In this document: piece by piece, positions 16,321 through 26,522 of the stretch | Numbering within the stretch: the first letter of the stretch is position 1 | How the letters are laid out: the number at the start of each line of letters is the position of its first letter | Source of the DNA: Vibrio japonicus | Lineage (GTDB): Bacteria > Pseudomonadota > Gammaproteobacteria > Enterobacterales > Vibrionaceae | NCBI RefSeq assembly: GCF_024582835.1 | Contig: NZ_CP102096.1 | Span: 868,001 to 932,000 of the forward strand | Length of the DNA: 64,000 nt | Reading direction: 5' to 3' | Translations under genes and position numbers: made by a program | The notes under the pieces: model-generated | What the model was told of the DNA's origin: nothing | The model's input: only the letters and a program-made list of their open reading frames with translations | Databases searched by the model: none

Positions 16321-17661
16321 TCACTCCGGCTTATAATCGCTCTTATCCAACCCATATTTTTGCATCTTGTCATACAGTGTTTTTCGTGCGACTTGAAGAA
16401 TATCTAAGGCGTCGTTTATTCGGCCATTACTGCTCGAAAGCGCCTGTTCAATGATGGTCTTTTCAAACTCCGCCACCTGCACCGCCAGTGGGGTAGAGAT
16501 TTGAGATGGAGATTCGGGATTTAAGTGTCCGAGGTTACCCAGCAGTACGAATCGTTCTGCGCTGTTTCGTAGCTCACGAACATTACCCGGCCAATCATGA
16601 CTCATTAACGTTTGCAGATCCGCATCGGGCAGCACATTGGCCGCTTTCCCATATCGAGACGCAGCAACCAAAAGAAAGTGGTGGAACAGAGCGGGGATAT
16701 CTTCTTTTCTTTGTCGAAGAGGAGGTAGATCTAATGTGACCACATTCAATCGATAATATAAGTCTTCACGAAACGTCCCTTCCTGCGACGCTTTTTTGAG
16801 ATCAGTCTTCGTTGCCGCGATAACGCGAATATCGACAGGAATCAATGCGTTTGACCCCACACGTTCAATGACACGCTCTTGTAACACTCTGAGTAAGCGG
16901 ATCTGAGCCTGCATAGGCATTGACTCAACTTCGTCTAAAAATAGCGTACCGCCTTGGGCGTGTTCAAATTTGCCTATACGTTTTGCATCTGCACCGGTAA
17001 ACGCGCCTTTTTCGTGGCCATAGAGTTCACTTTCAATCAGATTTTCAGGAACTGCACCACAGTTGATCGCGACGAAGTTTGCGTCTCGGCGTGAGCTTTG
17101 TTCATGAATAGAGCGAGCAAACAGTTCTTTACCGGTCCCTGTTTCTCCAAACAACAAAATGTCAGCATTCGTATCGGCAATGTGTAGGATAGTGTCACGC
17201 AGAGAACCTATCGCTGGGGTGTCACCAATGATACGCGGACCAAGGGTTTGGCTTGCTTTAAGGCTGCGTTTGAGCTCTTGATTTTCCAACGTTAGTTCAC
17301 GTTTTTCAATTCCGCGCTTGGTGGTATCAATTAGCCTGTCGATAGCAAACGGCTTTTCAATAAAGTCATAAGCGCCATTTCTGAGTGCATTGACAGCCAT
17401 GGAAATATCACCGTGGCCGGTAATCAAAATAACAGGTACATCACTGTCTTGGTTGAGCACCGTCGATAACAGGTTTTCGCCAGACAAACCCGGCAAGCAG
17501 ATATCGGTAATAACAACTTTAGGCATGCCTTGTTGCTTTATCGCCAGCATCGCATCTTCTGCGCAGGCAAAAAAACGCGCCGAAATATCTTCAAGCTCAA
17601 AGCTCTGTTCAATCGCTAATCGTATGTCACTTTCATCGTCGATAAAAAATACGTCTTCCAT
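16321..17661 (-). CDS. dctD: C4-dicarboxylate response regulator DctD (sigma-54 activator)
   Basis: A 446-residue NtrC-family regulator. Receiver domain with phospho-acceptor Asp53 ([10 protein letters not shown]), then an AAA+ domain with Walker A GETGTGKE, the sigma-54 contact loop EKGAFTGA, Walker [11 protein letters not shown] and arginine-finger region, then a C-terminal Fis-type helix-turn-helix ([20 protein letters not shown]). I use the ATG at 17661, which overlaps the dctB TGA by one base (TGATG), rather than a TTG one codon earlier. It should bind upstream of the dctP sigma-54 promoter at 6425-6440 and activate it when phosphorylated by DctB. Confidence 0.92.
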   Translation of the reverse strand: MEDVFFIDDESDIRLAIEQSFELEDISARFFACAEDAMLAIKQQGMPKVVITDICLPGLSGENLLSTVLNQDSDVPVILITGHGDISMAVNALRNGAYDFIEKPFAIDRLIDTTKRGIEKRELTLENQELKRSLKASQTLGPRIIGDTPAIGSLRDTILHIADTNADILLFGETGTGKELFARSIHEQSSRRDANFVAINCGAVPENLIESELYGHEKGAFTGADAKRIGKFEHAQGGTLFLDEVESMPMQAQIRLLRVLQERVIERVGSNALIPVDIRVIAATKTDLKKASQEGTFREDLYYRLNVVTLDLPPLRQRKEDIPALFHHFLLVAASRYGKAANVLPDADLQTLMSHDWPGNVRELRNSAERFVLLGNLGHLNPESPSQISTPLAVQVAEFEKTIIEQALSSSNGRINDALDILQVARKTLYDKMQKYGLDKSDYKPE

Positions 17662-19505
17662 CAACTGTCCTTAGTTATTGGGTTAGAGAACGTTACCGGA
17701 TTTGGGGGCGTTACATGCTCTTGTGTAGCACAAACTCGAGGTAAGGTGATAGTAAACCTTGCACCACCCAAAGGAGAGTCGCTCACAGTGAGCGTGCCTT
17801 TCATTGTTTCTATGATTTGCTGAGAAATCGACAAGCCAAGCCCAAGTCCGTTTTGCTTAGTGGTAAAAAAGGGCTCGAACAAGTGCTGAGCCTGCGCGGT
17901 GTTAATGCCAGGCCCATTATCATCAATATGGATTTCGATGAACTGGTCTTGCTGATGCGTACTGACCTGAACGGTGCCCTTTTGCTCGTTTTCTACAGCC
18001 TGAGCTGCGTTCGTAATGAGATTAATCAACACTTGCTCAATTTGGATGGCATTGACTTCCACTTGACCCAGAGATTCATCGACATCCGTTATAAACTCGA
18101 CACGATTGGCTTTGAGTTGAGGTGCAACAAGCTCTCTTGCTGATACAATAATAGGCGCGAGATGTAACACTCGAACATCACGACTGTCGGATTTACGAGT
18201 GAATGACTTGAGCTGATTGCTGATCTTTGCCATTCGATCCGTGAGGCTAGATATTCGCGTTAGGTTGTCGTCCACTCGGTCATATTTTTGTTTGTCCAAA
18301 AAGCGTCGGCCATTGTCAGCAAAGCTGCGTATTGCCGCTAAAGGGTTATTCAATTCATGGCTGATGCTGGCGGACATTTGCCCCAAAACAGCCAGTTTGG
18401 CCGCCTGAATCAGTTCATTTTGGGTATGTCTAAGCGCTTGCTCTGTCTTGGTTCGTTCGGATATTTCTGCTTGAAGCTCAGAGGTGCGTTCGAGAACTAA
18501 AAATTCAAGTTTTTGCTTTGATTCAGATTGAAGTTGCTCGAATTGACGCTTTTTCAGTTGTCTTTGATAGTTGAGTTGTAAAGTTAAAAAGGCAATGACA
18601 AACATCAACGTCATCACCATCGCGAAACTGAGTGTGTGCCAGAACAACGTCATTTTTTCTGTCAGTACCCGTATGGTTAAATCGATATTAGGGAACTGAC
18701 GGCTAGAGACGATGTAATCACCTTGAAGCGGGCCTAAATCAGGATTACGCAACACTGTTTGGGGTTCATTGAGCGAGCCAAAAAGCCCCAGTGACAGAAT
18801 GTCGGTATCAAGGTACTGACGACTCGCTTTTATCTCTAACTGCTCTTCAACGCTTAATGGCGTCAGACTTTTAAATAGCCAGCTTGGATTACTCGACATA
18901 AACACAATGTTGTGTTGATCGGTAGCAACAAAGGTATTTTGTTTGCTTTTCCAGTTTCCCTCGATGGCGGTTAAGTCCATTTTCACGACGATGACACCGA
19001 TAATCTCAGCGGCATAAATCACCGGGTACGAATAGTAGTAACCCCGTTGTCCGGATGTCGATCCCAACGCAAAGTACTGGCTCTGTTTTCCTGCAATGGC
19101 GTCGGTAAAGTAGGGACGCCAATCGAAATTGATCCCGACAAAAGAGCGTTCCATATTCCAGTTGCTTGCGGCAATCGTGTTGCCCCGTCTGTCGAGCAGA
19201 TAGGTGTCGGCCGCTTGAATGATATGGTTTACTGTCTCCAAGTAGCGGTTCGTTAGGTCAATTTGAGCGGGATTTGTCGGTTGTTTAAGCGCCGATATTA
19301 GCTCATTGTCTTTGGCCAATAACTGCGGTAAGTGGGCGTATTTGTCTAATTTTGAAGAAATATTGCTCGAGAATCGATCGAGTTGAGCCTGATGTTCATC
19401 CAATAACGACTGACGATGGTAATCCCAGACGGATTGGGAACCGAGCACCAGACACACACAGTAAAATAGGAACAAATACATATTTGCTCTGCGAAATGGT
19501 GACAT
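17661..19505 (-). CDS. dctB: C4-dicarboxylate sensor histidine kinase DctB
   Basis: A 614-residue inner-membrane sensor kinase. A membrane helix near residues 10-25 and another near 285-305 flank a periplasmic double-Cache-like sensor domain with the segment RSFVGINFDWRPYF, typical of DctB and of dicarboxylate binding. A cytoplasmic coiled-coil with LEFLVLERTSELQAEI leads to the H-box with His383 (ISHELNNPLAAIRS), then an ATPase domain with NLITNAAQAVENE, DNGPGI and GLGLGLSISQQI. It phosphorylates DctD, encoded by the next gene with a one-base overlap. The pair is about 8 kb from its presumed target dctPQM, with the haem locus in between. Confidence 0.92.
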   Translation of the reverse strand: MSPFRRANMYLFLFYCVCLVLGSQSVWDYHRQSLLDEHQAQLDRFSSNISSKLDKYAHLPQLLAKDNELISALKQPTNPAQIDLTNRYLETVNHIIQAADTYLLDRRGNTIAASNWNMERSFVGINFDWRPYFTDAIAGKQSQYFALGSTSGQRGYYYSYPVIYAAEIIGVIVVKMDLTAIEGNWKSKQNTFVATDQHNIVFMSSNPSWLFKSLTPLSVEEQLEIKASRQYLDTDILSLGLFGSLNEPQTVLRNPDLGPLQGDYIVSSRQFPNIDLTIRVLTEKMTLFWHTLSFAMVMTLMFVIAFLTLQLNYQRQLKKRQFEQLQSESKQKLEFLVLERTSELQAEISERTKTEQALRHTQNELIQAAKLAVLGQMSASISHELNNPLAAIRSFADNGRRFLDKQKYDRVDDNLTRISSLTDRMAKISNQLKSFTRKSDSRDVRVLHLAPIIVSARELVAPQLKANRVEFITDVDESLGQVEVNAIQIEQVLINLITNAAQAVENEQKGTVQVSTHQQDQFIEIHIDDNGPGINTAQAQHLFEPFFTTKQNGLGLGLSISQQIIETMKGTLTVSDSPLGGARFTITLPRVCATQEHVTPPNPVTFSNPITKDS

Positions 19506-19553
19506 GACTTTCCCTGTTCAAGCACAACAACAGGTCTTTAGAGTAATGTTTTT

Positions 19554-19583
19554 TTGTTACAAGAGTGTTTGGTTCTGTAACAA
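19554..19583. promoter_or_regulatory. inverted repeat upstream of dctB
   Basis: TTGTTAC and GTAACAA arms separated by 16 bases, starting 49 bases before the dctB ATG. The geometry suits a dimeric regulator. No binder can be named. Confidence 0.35.
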
Positions 19584-20006
19584 AAATGAGGATTAAAACC
19601 GGACTTAGATCTAGTTTTATTCTTTAATTTAAAAAAAAATCTAGTTTCTCTTGAAAAAGCCTTTAATGTCCCCATTTCTGAGACTGCTAATGACAATATT
19701 GCTGTTTTTTTTAGCAGTTAAATGAGTTTTTAGGGTAATGCCCTAGGTATTCCTGGGATCGGCTCGACAGCTATCGACTAGCTCGGTAGAATGCTGCGTC
19801 TAAATTTTTATCCTGAGACTAATCGGAGATACCTTTAGCGGACTTAGTTCGAGAAGATATCGCTCATTAGTCCGATAGCTGAATTTGTTCGGTTATCGAT
19901 ACTCGATATACAAAGAGTACTCATAGAGTACAAACAAGGATGGGTCCTTAGTTGATAAGGGCACATACGCTCAGCCAAACTGAGCCAGTTTTGAGGTTAA
20001 AGAATA
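19584..20006 (+). promoter_or_regulatory. long leader region of tig
   Basis: About 420 bases without a plausible gene. It holds several local inverted repeats, among them CCTTA/TAAGG at 19946-19960 and GCTCAG/CTGAGC at 19969-19985, the latter only 21 bases before the tig ATG and just before the ribosome-binding region. Short frames present have poor ribosome-binding sites. The stretch likely contains the tig promoter and a structured 5' untranslated region, and on the other strand the dctB promoter. Confidence 0.4.
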
Positions 20007-21311
20007 ATGCAAGTTACTGTTGAAACTCTAGAGGGCCTAGAGCGCCGTCTTAACATTACTGTTCCAGCTGCAAACATCGAAGACGCTGTAACAGCTGAAC
20101 TACGCAACATCGCTAAAAACCGTCGTTTCGATGGTTTCCGTAAGGGCAAAGTGCCTCTAAAAATGGTTGCGCAGATGTACGGCAAAGCAGTACGTCAAGA
20201 CGTGATGGGTGAAGTAATGCAACGTCACTTCATCGAAGCGATCGTTAAAGAGAAAATCAACCCAGCAGGCGCGCCAACTTTTGCTCCAGTTGAGACAAAA
20301 GAAGGTGAAGACCTAGTTTTCAATGCAACTTTTGAAGTATACCCAGAAGTTGAGCTTAAAGGTCTAGAAAACATCGCTGTTGAAAAACCAACAACAGAAG
20401 TTCAAGATGCAGACGTTGAAGAGATGATCGAAACTCTACGTAAGCAGCAAGCGACTTGGGCTGAAGTTGAAGAAGCAGCTGAAGACGGCAAACGCGTAAA
20501 CATCGACTTCGTTGGTTCAATCGACGGTGAAGAGTTCGAAGGCGGTAAAGCAGAAGGCTTCCCTCTAGAAATGGGCGCTGGTCGCATGATCCCAGGTTTC
20601 GAAGACGGTATCGCAGGTAAAACTGCTGGTATGGAATTCGACATCGACGTGACTTTCCCAGAAGATTACCACGCAGAAAACCTAAAAGGTAAAGCTGCGA
20701 AATTCGCTATCAAAGTGAACAAAGTTGAAGCACGTGAGCTTCCAGAGCTAAACGACGAGTTCGTTGCTAAATTCGGTGTTGCTGAAGGCGGTGTTGACGC
20801 ACTTAAAGCTGAAGTTCGTAAGAACATGGAACGTGAACTTAAGCAAGCAATCAAAAACCGCATCAAAGAGCAAGCTCTTGAAGGTCTGGTTAAAGAGAAC
20901 GACATCGACGTTCCTGCTGCTCTTATCGAACAAGAAATTGGCGCTCTACGTCAGCAAGCGGCTCAGCGCTTTGGTGGCAACCCAGAAGCGGCTGCTCAAC
21001 TTCCACGTGAACTGTTCGAAGAACAAGCTAAGCGTCGCGTAGTTGTTGGCCTTCTACTTGGTGAAGTAATCAAGTCTGAAGAGCTAAAAGCTGATGACGA
21101 GAAAGTGAAAGCTCTAATCGAAGAAATGGCAACAGCATACGAAGATCCAACTGAAGTTATTGCTTACTACGAGCAAAACCCACAGATGATGGATAACATG
21201 CGTAACGTTGCTCTAGAAGAGCAAGCTATCGACGCTATCATTGCTAAAGCTCAGGTTTCTGAAAAAGAAGTTAGCTTCAACGAGCTAATGAACCAGCAAC
21301 CAGCTGCTTAA
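20007..21311 (+). CDS. tig: trigger factor
   Basis: A 434-residue ribosome-associated chaperone with prolyl isomerase activity. The N-terminal ribosome-binding segment has [16 protein letters not shown] near residue 45, where the usual signature is GFRxGKxP. The FKBP-type domain spans about residues 150-245 ([22 protein letters not shown]) and the C-terminal helical chaperone arms follow. It binds nascent chains at the exit tunnel. Codon use is strongly biased to preferred codons, as expected for a highly expressed gene. clpP follows after a strong hairpin. Confidence 0.97.
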   Translation: MQVTVETLEGLERRLNITVPAANIEDAVTAELRNIAKNRRFDGFRKGKVPLKMVAQMYGKAVRQDVMGEVMQRHFIEAIVKEKINPAGAPTFAPVETKEGEDLVFNATFEVYPEVELKGLENIAVEKPTTEVQDADVEEMIETLRKQQATWAEVEEAAEDGKRVNIDFVGSIDGEEFEGGKAEGFPLEMGAGRMIPGFEDGIAGKTAGMEFDIDVTFPEDYHAENLKGKAAKFAIKVNKVEARELPELNDEFVAKFGVAEGGVDALKAEVRKNMERELKQAIKNRIKEQALEGLVKENDIDVPAALIEQEIGALRQQAAQRFGGNPEAAAQLPRELFEEQAKRRVVVGLLLGEVIKSEELKADDEKVKALIEEMATAYEDPTEVIAYYEQNPQMMDNMRNVALEEQAIDAIIAKAQVSEKEVSFNELMNQQPAA

Positions 21312-21363
21312 TCAGCAAGTTCTAGTGTAGAAGGTTGACTTAGCGTTAACTATTCTGCTAACA

Positions 21364-21402
21364 ATGGTCCGTATGATACTCATCATCCGGGCCATTTATT
21401 TT
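21364..21402 (+). terminator. terminator or attenuator between tig and clpP
   Basis: ATGGTCCG pairs with CGGGCCAT (one wobble) and, after one mismatch, ATGAT pairs with ATCAT across a 4-base loop; TTATTTT follows. It should end most tig transcripts before clpP. Confidence 0.7.
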
Positions 21403-21416
21403 AGGGATATAAGAAT

Positions 21417-22043
21417 ATGAGCTACCAAGAAAAAAATGCAATGTCGCCAATCATGAACGCACTTGTACCAATGGTGGTTGAACAAACTTCACGTGGTGAA
21501 CGTTCATACGATATCTACTCGCGACTGCTAAAAGAACGAATCATTTTCTTGACTGGTCAAGTGGAAGACAACATGGCAAACCTAGTGGTTGCCCAGCTAC
21601 TTTTCCTTGAGTCAGAGAACCCAGATAAAGATATTTTTCTATACATCAACTCACCAGGTGGTAGCGTAACAGCAGGTATGTCTATCTACGACACCATGCA
21701 GTTTATCAAGCCTAATGTCAGTACCCTATGTACAGGTCAAGCTTGCTCAATGGGTGCGTTCCTATTGGCTGGTGGTGCTCCGGGCAAACGTTATGTCCTA
21801 CCTAACTCTCGTGTTATGATTCACCAACCACTTGGTGGTTTCCAAGGCCAGGCATCTGATATTCAGATCCATGCGCAAGAGATCCTGTCTATCAAGAACA
21901 AGCTAAATACATTGCTTGCAGAGCATACAGGTCAGCCGATGGAAGTGATTGAGCGAGACACAGATCGCGATAACTTCATGTCTGCAGAGCAAGCGGTTGA
22001 GTACGGTCTGGTTGATGCAGTATTAAGCCATCGCGGCAATTAA
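21417..22043 (+). CDS. clpP: ATP-dependent Clp protease proteolytic subunit
   Basis: A 208-residue serine peptidase that forms a double heptameric barrel and degrades proteins unfolded by ClpX. The catalytic Ser111 lies in [11 protein letters not shown] and His136 in MIHQPLGG, at the same positions as the E. coli precursor; the Asp of the triad lies in [10 protein letters not shown]. The N-terminal residues up to about 14 are probably removed by self-processing. clpX follows after 81 bases. Confidence 0.97.
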   Translation: MSYQEKNAMSPIMNALVPMVVEQTSRGERSYDIYSRLLKERIIFLTGQVEDNMANLVVAQLLFLESENPDKDIFLYINSPGGSVTAGMSIYDTMQFIKPNVSTLCTGQACSMGAFLLAGGAPGKRYVLPNSRVMIHQPLGGFQGQASDIQIHAQEILSIKNKLNTLLAEHTGQPMEVIERDTDRDNFMSAEQAVEYGLVDAVLSHRGN

Positions 22044-22124
22044 TTGATAGTAATTGTTTAGCGCATTTAAGCTTAAATTGATATACACTCAATTCATAAA
22101 GAGTAAAGGCTAAGAGGTTAGCGA

Positions 22125-23408
22125 ATGACAGACAAAAGCAAAGAGAGTGGTAGTGGTAAGCTTCTTTACTGCTCTTTCTGCGGTAAAAGCCAGCACGAAG
22201 TTCGCAAGCTAATCGCCGGTCCATCCGTCTATATTTGTGACGAATGTGTCGACTTATGTAACGACATTATTCGTGAAGAAATTAAAGATGTTCTTCCTAA
22301 GAAACAATCTGAAGCGTTACCAACGCCAAAAGAGATTCGTGAGCATCTAGATGACTATGTGATTGGTCAAGATTACGCTAAGAAAGTGCTAGCAGTAGCC
22401 GTTTATAACCACTACAAGCGTTTACGTAATGGAGACACGACAAGCGAAGGTGTTGAACTTGGTAAAAGTAACATCTTGCTAATCGGTCCTACTGGTAGTG
22501 GTAAAACGCTATTAGCTGAAACCCTAGCTCGTCTCCTAGATGTACCTTTCACAATGGCAGATGCGACCACACTAACCGAAGCCGGTTATGTTGGTGAAGA
22601 TGTCGAAAATATCATCCAAAAGCTTCTGCAAAAATGTGACTACGATGTAGCGAAAGCAGAGCGTGGTATTGTGTACATTGATGAGATCGATAAGATTTCA
22701 CGTAAAGCTGAAAACCCTTCAATTACGCGAGACGTATCTGGTGAAGGTGTTCAACAAGCCCTACTAAAACTCATTGAAGGCACAGTCGCTTCTGTTCCAC
22801 CACAAGGCGGACGCAAGCATCCTCAACAAGAGTTTTTACAAGTAGACACATCTAAGATTCTGTTCATTTGTGGTGGTGCATTTGCTGGTTTAGACAAAGT
22901 GATTGATCAGCGTGTTGCAACGGGCACAGGTATTGGTTTTGGTGCAGAAGTCCGCTCTAAAGATGAAAGCAAGACAGTAGGTGAATTATTCACTCAAGTT
23001 GAGCCAGAAGATTTGGTGAAATACGGTCTAATCCCAGAGTTTATTGGTCGTTTACCAGTCACTACCACTCTGACGGAGCTTGATGAAGAAGCGCTTATCC
23101 AAATTTTGTGTGAGCCGAAAAATGCACTTACTAAGCAGTATGCGGCATTGTTTGAGCTAGAAGATGCAGAATTGGAATTCCGTGAAGATGCACTTCGTGC
23201 CATTGCGAAAAAAGCGATGGAACGTAAAACAGGTGCTCGTGGTTTGCGTTCAATTCTTGAAGGTGTCTTACTAGAAACGATGTATGAATTACCTTCAATG
23301 GACAACGTAAGCAAAGTTGTGATTGATGAATCGGTGATTAAAGGTGAATCTGATCCGTTACTGATTTATAGCAACTCTGAAAACCAAGCTGCTGGTGCTG
23401 AGTCTTAA
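22125..23408 (+). CDS. clpX: ATP-dependent Clp protease ATP-binding subunit ClpX
   Basis: A 427-residue AAA+ unfoldase that recognises substrates such as SsrA-tagged proteins and feeds them to ClpP. An N-terminal four-cysteine zinc domain ([11 protein letters not shown] ... CDECVDLC) is followed by Walker A GPTGSGKT near residue 122, the pore loop GYVGEDVE and Walker [11 protein letters not shown]. The IGFGAEV segment near residue 270 is the ClpP-contacting loop, matching the IGF motif. It is in the usual clpP-clpX order and is followed by its own terminator. Confidence 0.97.
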   Translation: MTDKSKESGSGKLLYCSFCGKSQHEVRKLIAGPSVYICDECVDLCNDIIREEIKDVLPKKQSEALPTPKEIREHLDDYVIGQDYAKKVLAVAVYNHYKRLRNGDTTSEGVELGKSNILLIGPTGSGKTLLAETLARLLDVPFTMADATTLTEAGYVGEDVENIIQKLLQKCDYDVAKAERGIVYIDEIDKISRKAENPSITRDVSGEGVQQALLKLIEGTVASVPPQGGRKHPQQEFLQVDTSKILFICGGAFAGLDKVIDQRVATGTGIGFGAEVRSKDESKTVGELFTQVEPEDLVKYGLIPEFIGRLPVTTTLTELDEEALIQILCEPKNALTKQYAALFELEDAELEFREDALRAIAKKAMERKTGARGLRSILEGVLLETMYELPSMDNVSKVVIDESVIKGESDPLLIYSNSENQAAGAES

Positions 23409-23432
23409 TTTGACTCATACAAATTGCTAAAT

Positions 23433-23466
23433 AAAAAAGGAGGTAGTCAAATACCTCCTTTTTTTT
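23433..23466 (+). terminator. terminator after clpX
   Basis: AAAAAAGGAGGTA pairs with TACCTCCTTTTTT across a 6-base loop, running into a T run. Likely bidirectional in form, but only the plus strand has a gene ending here. Confidence 0.9.
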
Positions 23467-23475
23467 ATTCTTTCA

Positions 23476-23502
23476 TTGAATCCAACGAATTAACCCCCAT
23501 AT
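23476..23502 (+). promoter_or_regulatory. heat-shock (sigma-32) promoter of lon
   Basis: TTGAA at 23476-23480 and CCCCATAT at 23495-23502 are 14 bases apart, close to the sigma-32 consensus CTTGAAA-N11-16-CCCCATnT. It lies 34 bases before the lon ATG. The motif is seen; heat-shock control of lon is well known in enterobacteria. Confidence 0.6.
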
Positions 23503-23536
23503 ACTCCTCATAAGACTAAGCGGAAGAGAGAAGAAT

Positions 23537-25888
23537 ATGAACTTGGAACGTTCCGAACGTATCGAGATCCCCGTACTACCTCTGAGAGATGTAGTCGTTT
23601 ACCCGCACATGGTAATTCCTTTGTTTGTTGGTCGTGAAAAGTCGATTGCTTGTTTAGAAGCGGCAATGGATAACAGCAAGCAAGTACTACTAGTTGCCCA
23701 AAAAGAAGCAGAAACTGACGAACCTTCAAAAGATGATCTGTTTGAAGTAGGTACCGTCGCCACAATTTTACAGCTACTTAAGCTTCCTGACGGCACAGTA
23801 AAGGTGTTGGTAGAAGGTCAACAACGCGCTCGAATCCATCAACTTACCGATGATGAGTTTTTTGTTGCTGATGCAGAGTATTTGATAACTGAGCAGCTGG
23901 ATGAGCGTGAAGAAGAAGTAATCGTTCGTAGTGCGATTAACCAGTTTGAAGGCTTCATTAAACTCAACAAAAAGATCCCACCTGAAGTTCTGACTTCTCT
24001 GAATGGTATCGATGAAGCTGCGCGTTTAGCCGATACGATCGCAGCACATATGCCTTTAAAACTGGCAGACAAGCAAACGGTTCTAGAATCTCTGGATGTC
24101 ACTGAACGCCTTGAATTTTTAATGGGGCAGATGGAATCGGAAATCGACTTGCTGCAAGTTGAGAAACGTATCCGCACGCGTGTTAAAAAGCAGATGGAAA
24201 AATCTCAGCGTGAGTATTATCTGAATGAGCAAATGAAAGCGATTCAGAAAGAGCTGGGTGAATCTGAAGATGGTGTCGATGAGTTTGAAACGCTTAAGCA
24301 AAAAATTGTCGATTCTAAGATGCCAAAAGAAGCGCGGGAAAAGACGGAGCAAGAGCTGCAAAAGCTGAAGATGATGTCTCCAATGTCCGCGGAAGCAACC
24401 GTTGTTCGTGGCTACATCGATTGGATGGTTGGTGTACCTTGGAACAAACGTTCTAAAGTGAAGAAAGATCTCGCGAAAGCCGAAGAGATTCTAAACGAAG
24501 ACCACTACGGTCTTGAGCGTGTGAAAGAACGTATTCTTGAGTACTTGGCAGTTCAAAACCGCATTAACAAGCTTAAAGGCCCAATCCTGTGTTTAGTCGG
24601 TCCTCCTGGTGTAGGTAAAACATCATTAGGTCGCTCTATTGCGGCTGCAACAGGTCGTAAATACACACGCATGGCACTGGGTGGCGTACGCGATGAAGCA
24701 GAAATCCGTGGACATCGCCGTACATACATCGGTTCAATGCCAGGTAAACTGATCCAGAAGATGTCTAAAGTAGGCGTGAAAAACCCACTGTTCCTATTGG
24801 ATGAAATTGACAAGATGTCTTCGGATATGCGTGGTGACCCGTCATCAGCGTTACTAGAAGTATTAGACCCAGAGCAAAACAGTTCGTTTAATGACCACTA
24901 CCTAGAAGTGGACTACGACTTATCTGACGTGATGTTTGTTGCGACATCGAACTCAATGAACATTCCGGGACCTCTTTTGGACCGTATGGAAGTGATCCGT
25001 CTTTCGGGTTACACAGAAGACGAGAAGCTGAACATTGCGAAGCGCCACTTGGTTGATAAACAGATCCAGCGTAATGGTCTAAAACCGGGTGAAATCATTA
25101 TTGATGACTCCGCAATCATTGGCATCATTCGTTACTACACACGTGAAGCGGGTGTACGTAATCTAGAGCGTGAGATTTCGAAGATTTGCCGTAAAGCGGT
25201 TAAAAATATTCTTCTGAACAGAAATATTAAAACTGTCAAAGTGACGATGGATAACTTGAAAGAGTTTTTAGGTGTTCAGCGTTATGATTACGGTAAAGCC
25301 GACGAAAGTAACCGTATTGGTCAAGTGACTGGTCTTGCTTGGACTGAAGTAGGCGGTGATTTGCTGACAATTGAAACCCAGTCTATGCCAGGTAAAGGCA
25401 AGTTAACTCAGACAGGTTCTCTGGGCGATGTGATGCAAGAGTCGATTCAAGCCGCGATGACGGTTGTTCGTTCTCGTGCAGAGAAGCTCGGCATTAACTC
25501 TGATTTCTACGAGAAGCGTGATATTCACGTTCACGTACCTGAAGGTGCCACTCCGAAAGATGGCCCAAGTGCGGGTATCGCTATGTGTACAGCACTGGTT
25601 TCTAGCTTGACGGGGAATCCTGTTAAAGCGGAAGTGGCAATGACCGGTGAAATTACTCTACGAGGTGAAGTACTTCCTATTGGTGGTCTAAAAGAGAAGT
25701 TACTTGCTGCGCATCGTGGTGGAATTAAGACGGTATTGATTCCGAAAGATAATGAACGTGACCTGGAAGAGATTCCAGAGAATGTCATTGCTGATCTTAA
25801 TGTTATTCCAGTGCAATGGATTGATGAAGTCCTAAAAGTTGCGCTGGAACAAGATCCTACGGGCGTCGAAATCCCTTCTGTAAAATAG
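23537..25888 (+). CDS. lon: ATP-dependent Lon protease
   Basis: A 783-residue LonA protease, nearly the 784 of E. coli. N-terminal substrate-binding LON domain (about residues 10-205), a coiled middle, an AAA+ domain with Walker [10 protein letters not shown] near residue 357 and Walker [12 protein letters not shown], and a C-terminal serine-lysine peptidase with Ser678 in [10 protein letters not shown] and Lys721 in [10 protein letters not shown]. It degrades misfolded and short-lived regulatory proteins in the cytoplasm. A sigma-32-like promoter precedes it and a terminator follows. Confidence 0.97.
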   Translation: MNLERSERIEIPVLPLRDVVVYPHMVIPLFVGREKSIACLEAAMDNSKQVLLVAQKEAETDEPSKDDLFEVGTVATILQLLKLPDGTVKVLVEGQQRARIHQLTDDEFFVADAEYLITEQLDEREEEVIVRSAINQFEGFIKLNKKIPPEVLTSLNGIDEAARLADTIAAHMPLKLADKQTVLESLDVTERLEFLMGQMESEIDLLQVEKRIRTRVKKQMEKSQREYYLNEQMKAIQKELGESEDGVDEFETLKQKIVDSKMPKEAREKTEQELQKLKMMSPMSAEATVVRGYIDWMVGVPWNKRSKVKKDLAKAEEILNEDHYGLERVKERILEYLAVQNRINKLKGPILCLVGPPGVGKTSLGRSIAAATGRKYTRMALGGVRDEAEIRGHRRTYIGSMPGKLIQKMSKVGVKNPLFLLDEIDKMSSDMRGDPSSALLEVLDPEQNSSFNDHYLEVDYDLSDVMFVATSNSMNIPGPLLDRMEVIRLSGYTEDEKLNIAKRHLVDKQIQRNGLKPGEIIIDDSAIIGIIRYYTREAGVRNLEREISKICRKAVKNILLNRNIKTVKVTMDNLKEFLGVQRYDYGKADESNRIGQVTGLAWTEVGGDLLTIETQSMPGKGKLTQTGSLGDVMQESIQAAMTVVRSRAEKLGINSDFYEKRDIHVHVPEGATPKDGPSAGIAMCTALVSSLTGNPVKAEVAMTGEITLRGEVLPIGGLKEKLLAAHRGGIKTVLIPKDNERDLEEIPENVIADLNVIPVQWIDEVLKVALEQDPTGVEIPSVK

Positions 25889-25917
25889 TGATGTGTAGCA
25901 AAAATAAGTAAAAGATT

Positions 25918-25956
25918 ACGCTGATAAGTTCAAAAAGGCTTGTCAGCGTTTTTTTT
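25918..25956 (+). terminator. terminator after lon
   Basis: ACGCTGA at 25918-25924 pairs with TCAGCGT at 25943-25949, followed by eight T residues. The loop is long but contains a further short pairing. Confidence 0.75.
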
Positions 25957-25960
25957 GAAG

Positions 25961-26014
25961 GCTAACGTTAGCGACTATAGCTTCAGCCCTTGTAGTGTAA
26001 GGGATTGTCGCTAA
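25961..26014 (+). other. nested inverted repeats in the hupB leader
   Basis: GCTAACGTTAGC at 25961-25972 is a perfect 12-base palindrome. Overlapping it, TTAGCGAC at 25968-25975 pairs with GTCGCTAA at 26007-26014, and inside that CCCTT at 25987-25991 pairs with AAGGG at 25999-26003. The RNA would fold into a two-step stem ending about 67 bases before the hupB start. Function unknown. Confidence 0.45.
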
Positions 26015-26081
26015 TTTGAAATGAAATGGAACGAAAAGCTACCGTGAATAATTACAACAGGTAGCACAAAGGGGAATCACA

Positions 26082-26354
26082 GTGAATAAAACACAATTAG
26101 TAGAAAAAATCGCAGAAAACGCAGATCTATCTAAAGCATCTGCTGGTCGCGCTCTAGATGCATTTATCGACGCAGTTGGTGATACATTGCAGACTGGTGA
26201 TCAAGTAGCACTAGTCGGTTTTGGTACGTTCAGCGTTCGCACTCGTGCAGCACGTACTGGTCGTAACCCTAAAACTGGTGAAGAGATCCAAATCGCAGAA
26301 GCGAAAGTACCTTCTTTCAAAGCTGGTAAAGCACTAAAAGACGCTTGCAATTAA
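26082..26354 (+). CDS. hupB: DNA-binding protein HU-beta
   Basis: A 90-residue HU-family histone-like protein that bends and compacts DNA as a dimer. It has the usual N-terminal helices and the DNA-binding arm motif [15 protein letters not shown], with the proline in RNPKTG. The start is GTG at 26082 with an AAGGGG ribosome-binding site 8 bases before; starting there gives the canonical [11 protein letters not shown]. Position after lon is conserved in gammaproteobacteria. A terminator follows. Confidence 0.96.
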   Translation: MNKTQLVEKIAENADLSKASAGRALDAFIDAVGDTLQTGDQVALVGFGTFSVRTRAARTGRNPKTGEEIQIAEAKVPSFKAGKALKDACN

Positions 26355-26397
26355 TTAAATTGCTTAATTTAGCGTTTTTAGAGAACCTTTTTAATTT

Positions 26398-26430
26398 ATG
26401 CGCATCATACTGATGCGCATTTCTTTTTCT
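26398..26430 (+). terminator. terminator after hupB
   Basis: ATGCGCATCA pairs with TGATGCGCAT across TAC, followed by TTCTTTTTCT. Confidence 0.85.
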
Positions 26431-26522
26431 GATATTATCGCGCTATTAATTTTTTTTGTAATAAGCATTTTCAGGTCAGTACTTTAAACTGGTTTGGTAT
26501 GTGAGCGGAGAGTAGTTTAAGT

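Noticed and set aside
23839-24177. Long minus-strand frame inside lon, and similar serine-rich frames inside tig, clpX and rpsA
   Set aside because: Serine-rich antisense frames are produced by the codon bias of highly expressed genes on the other strand.
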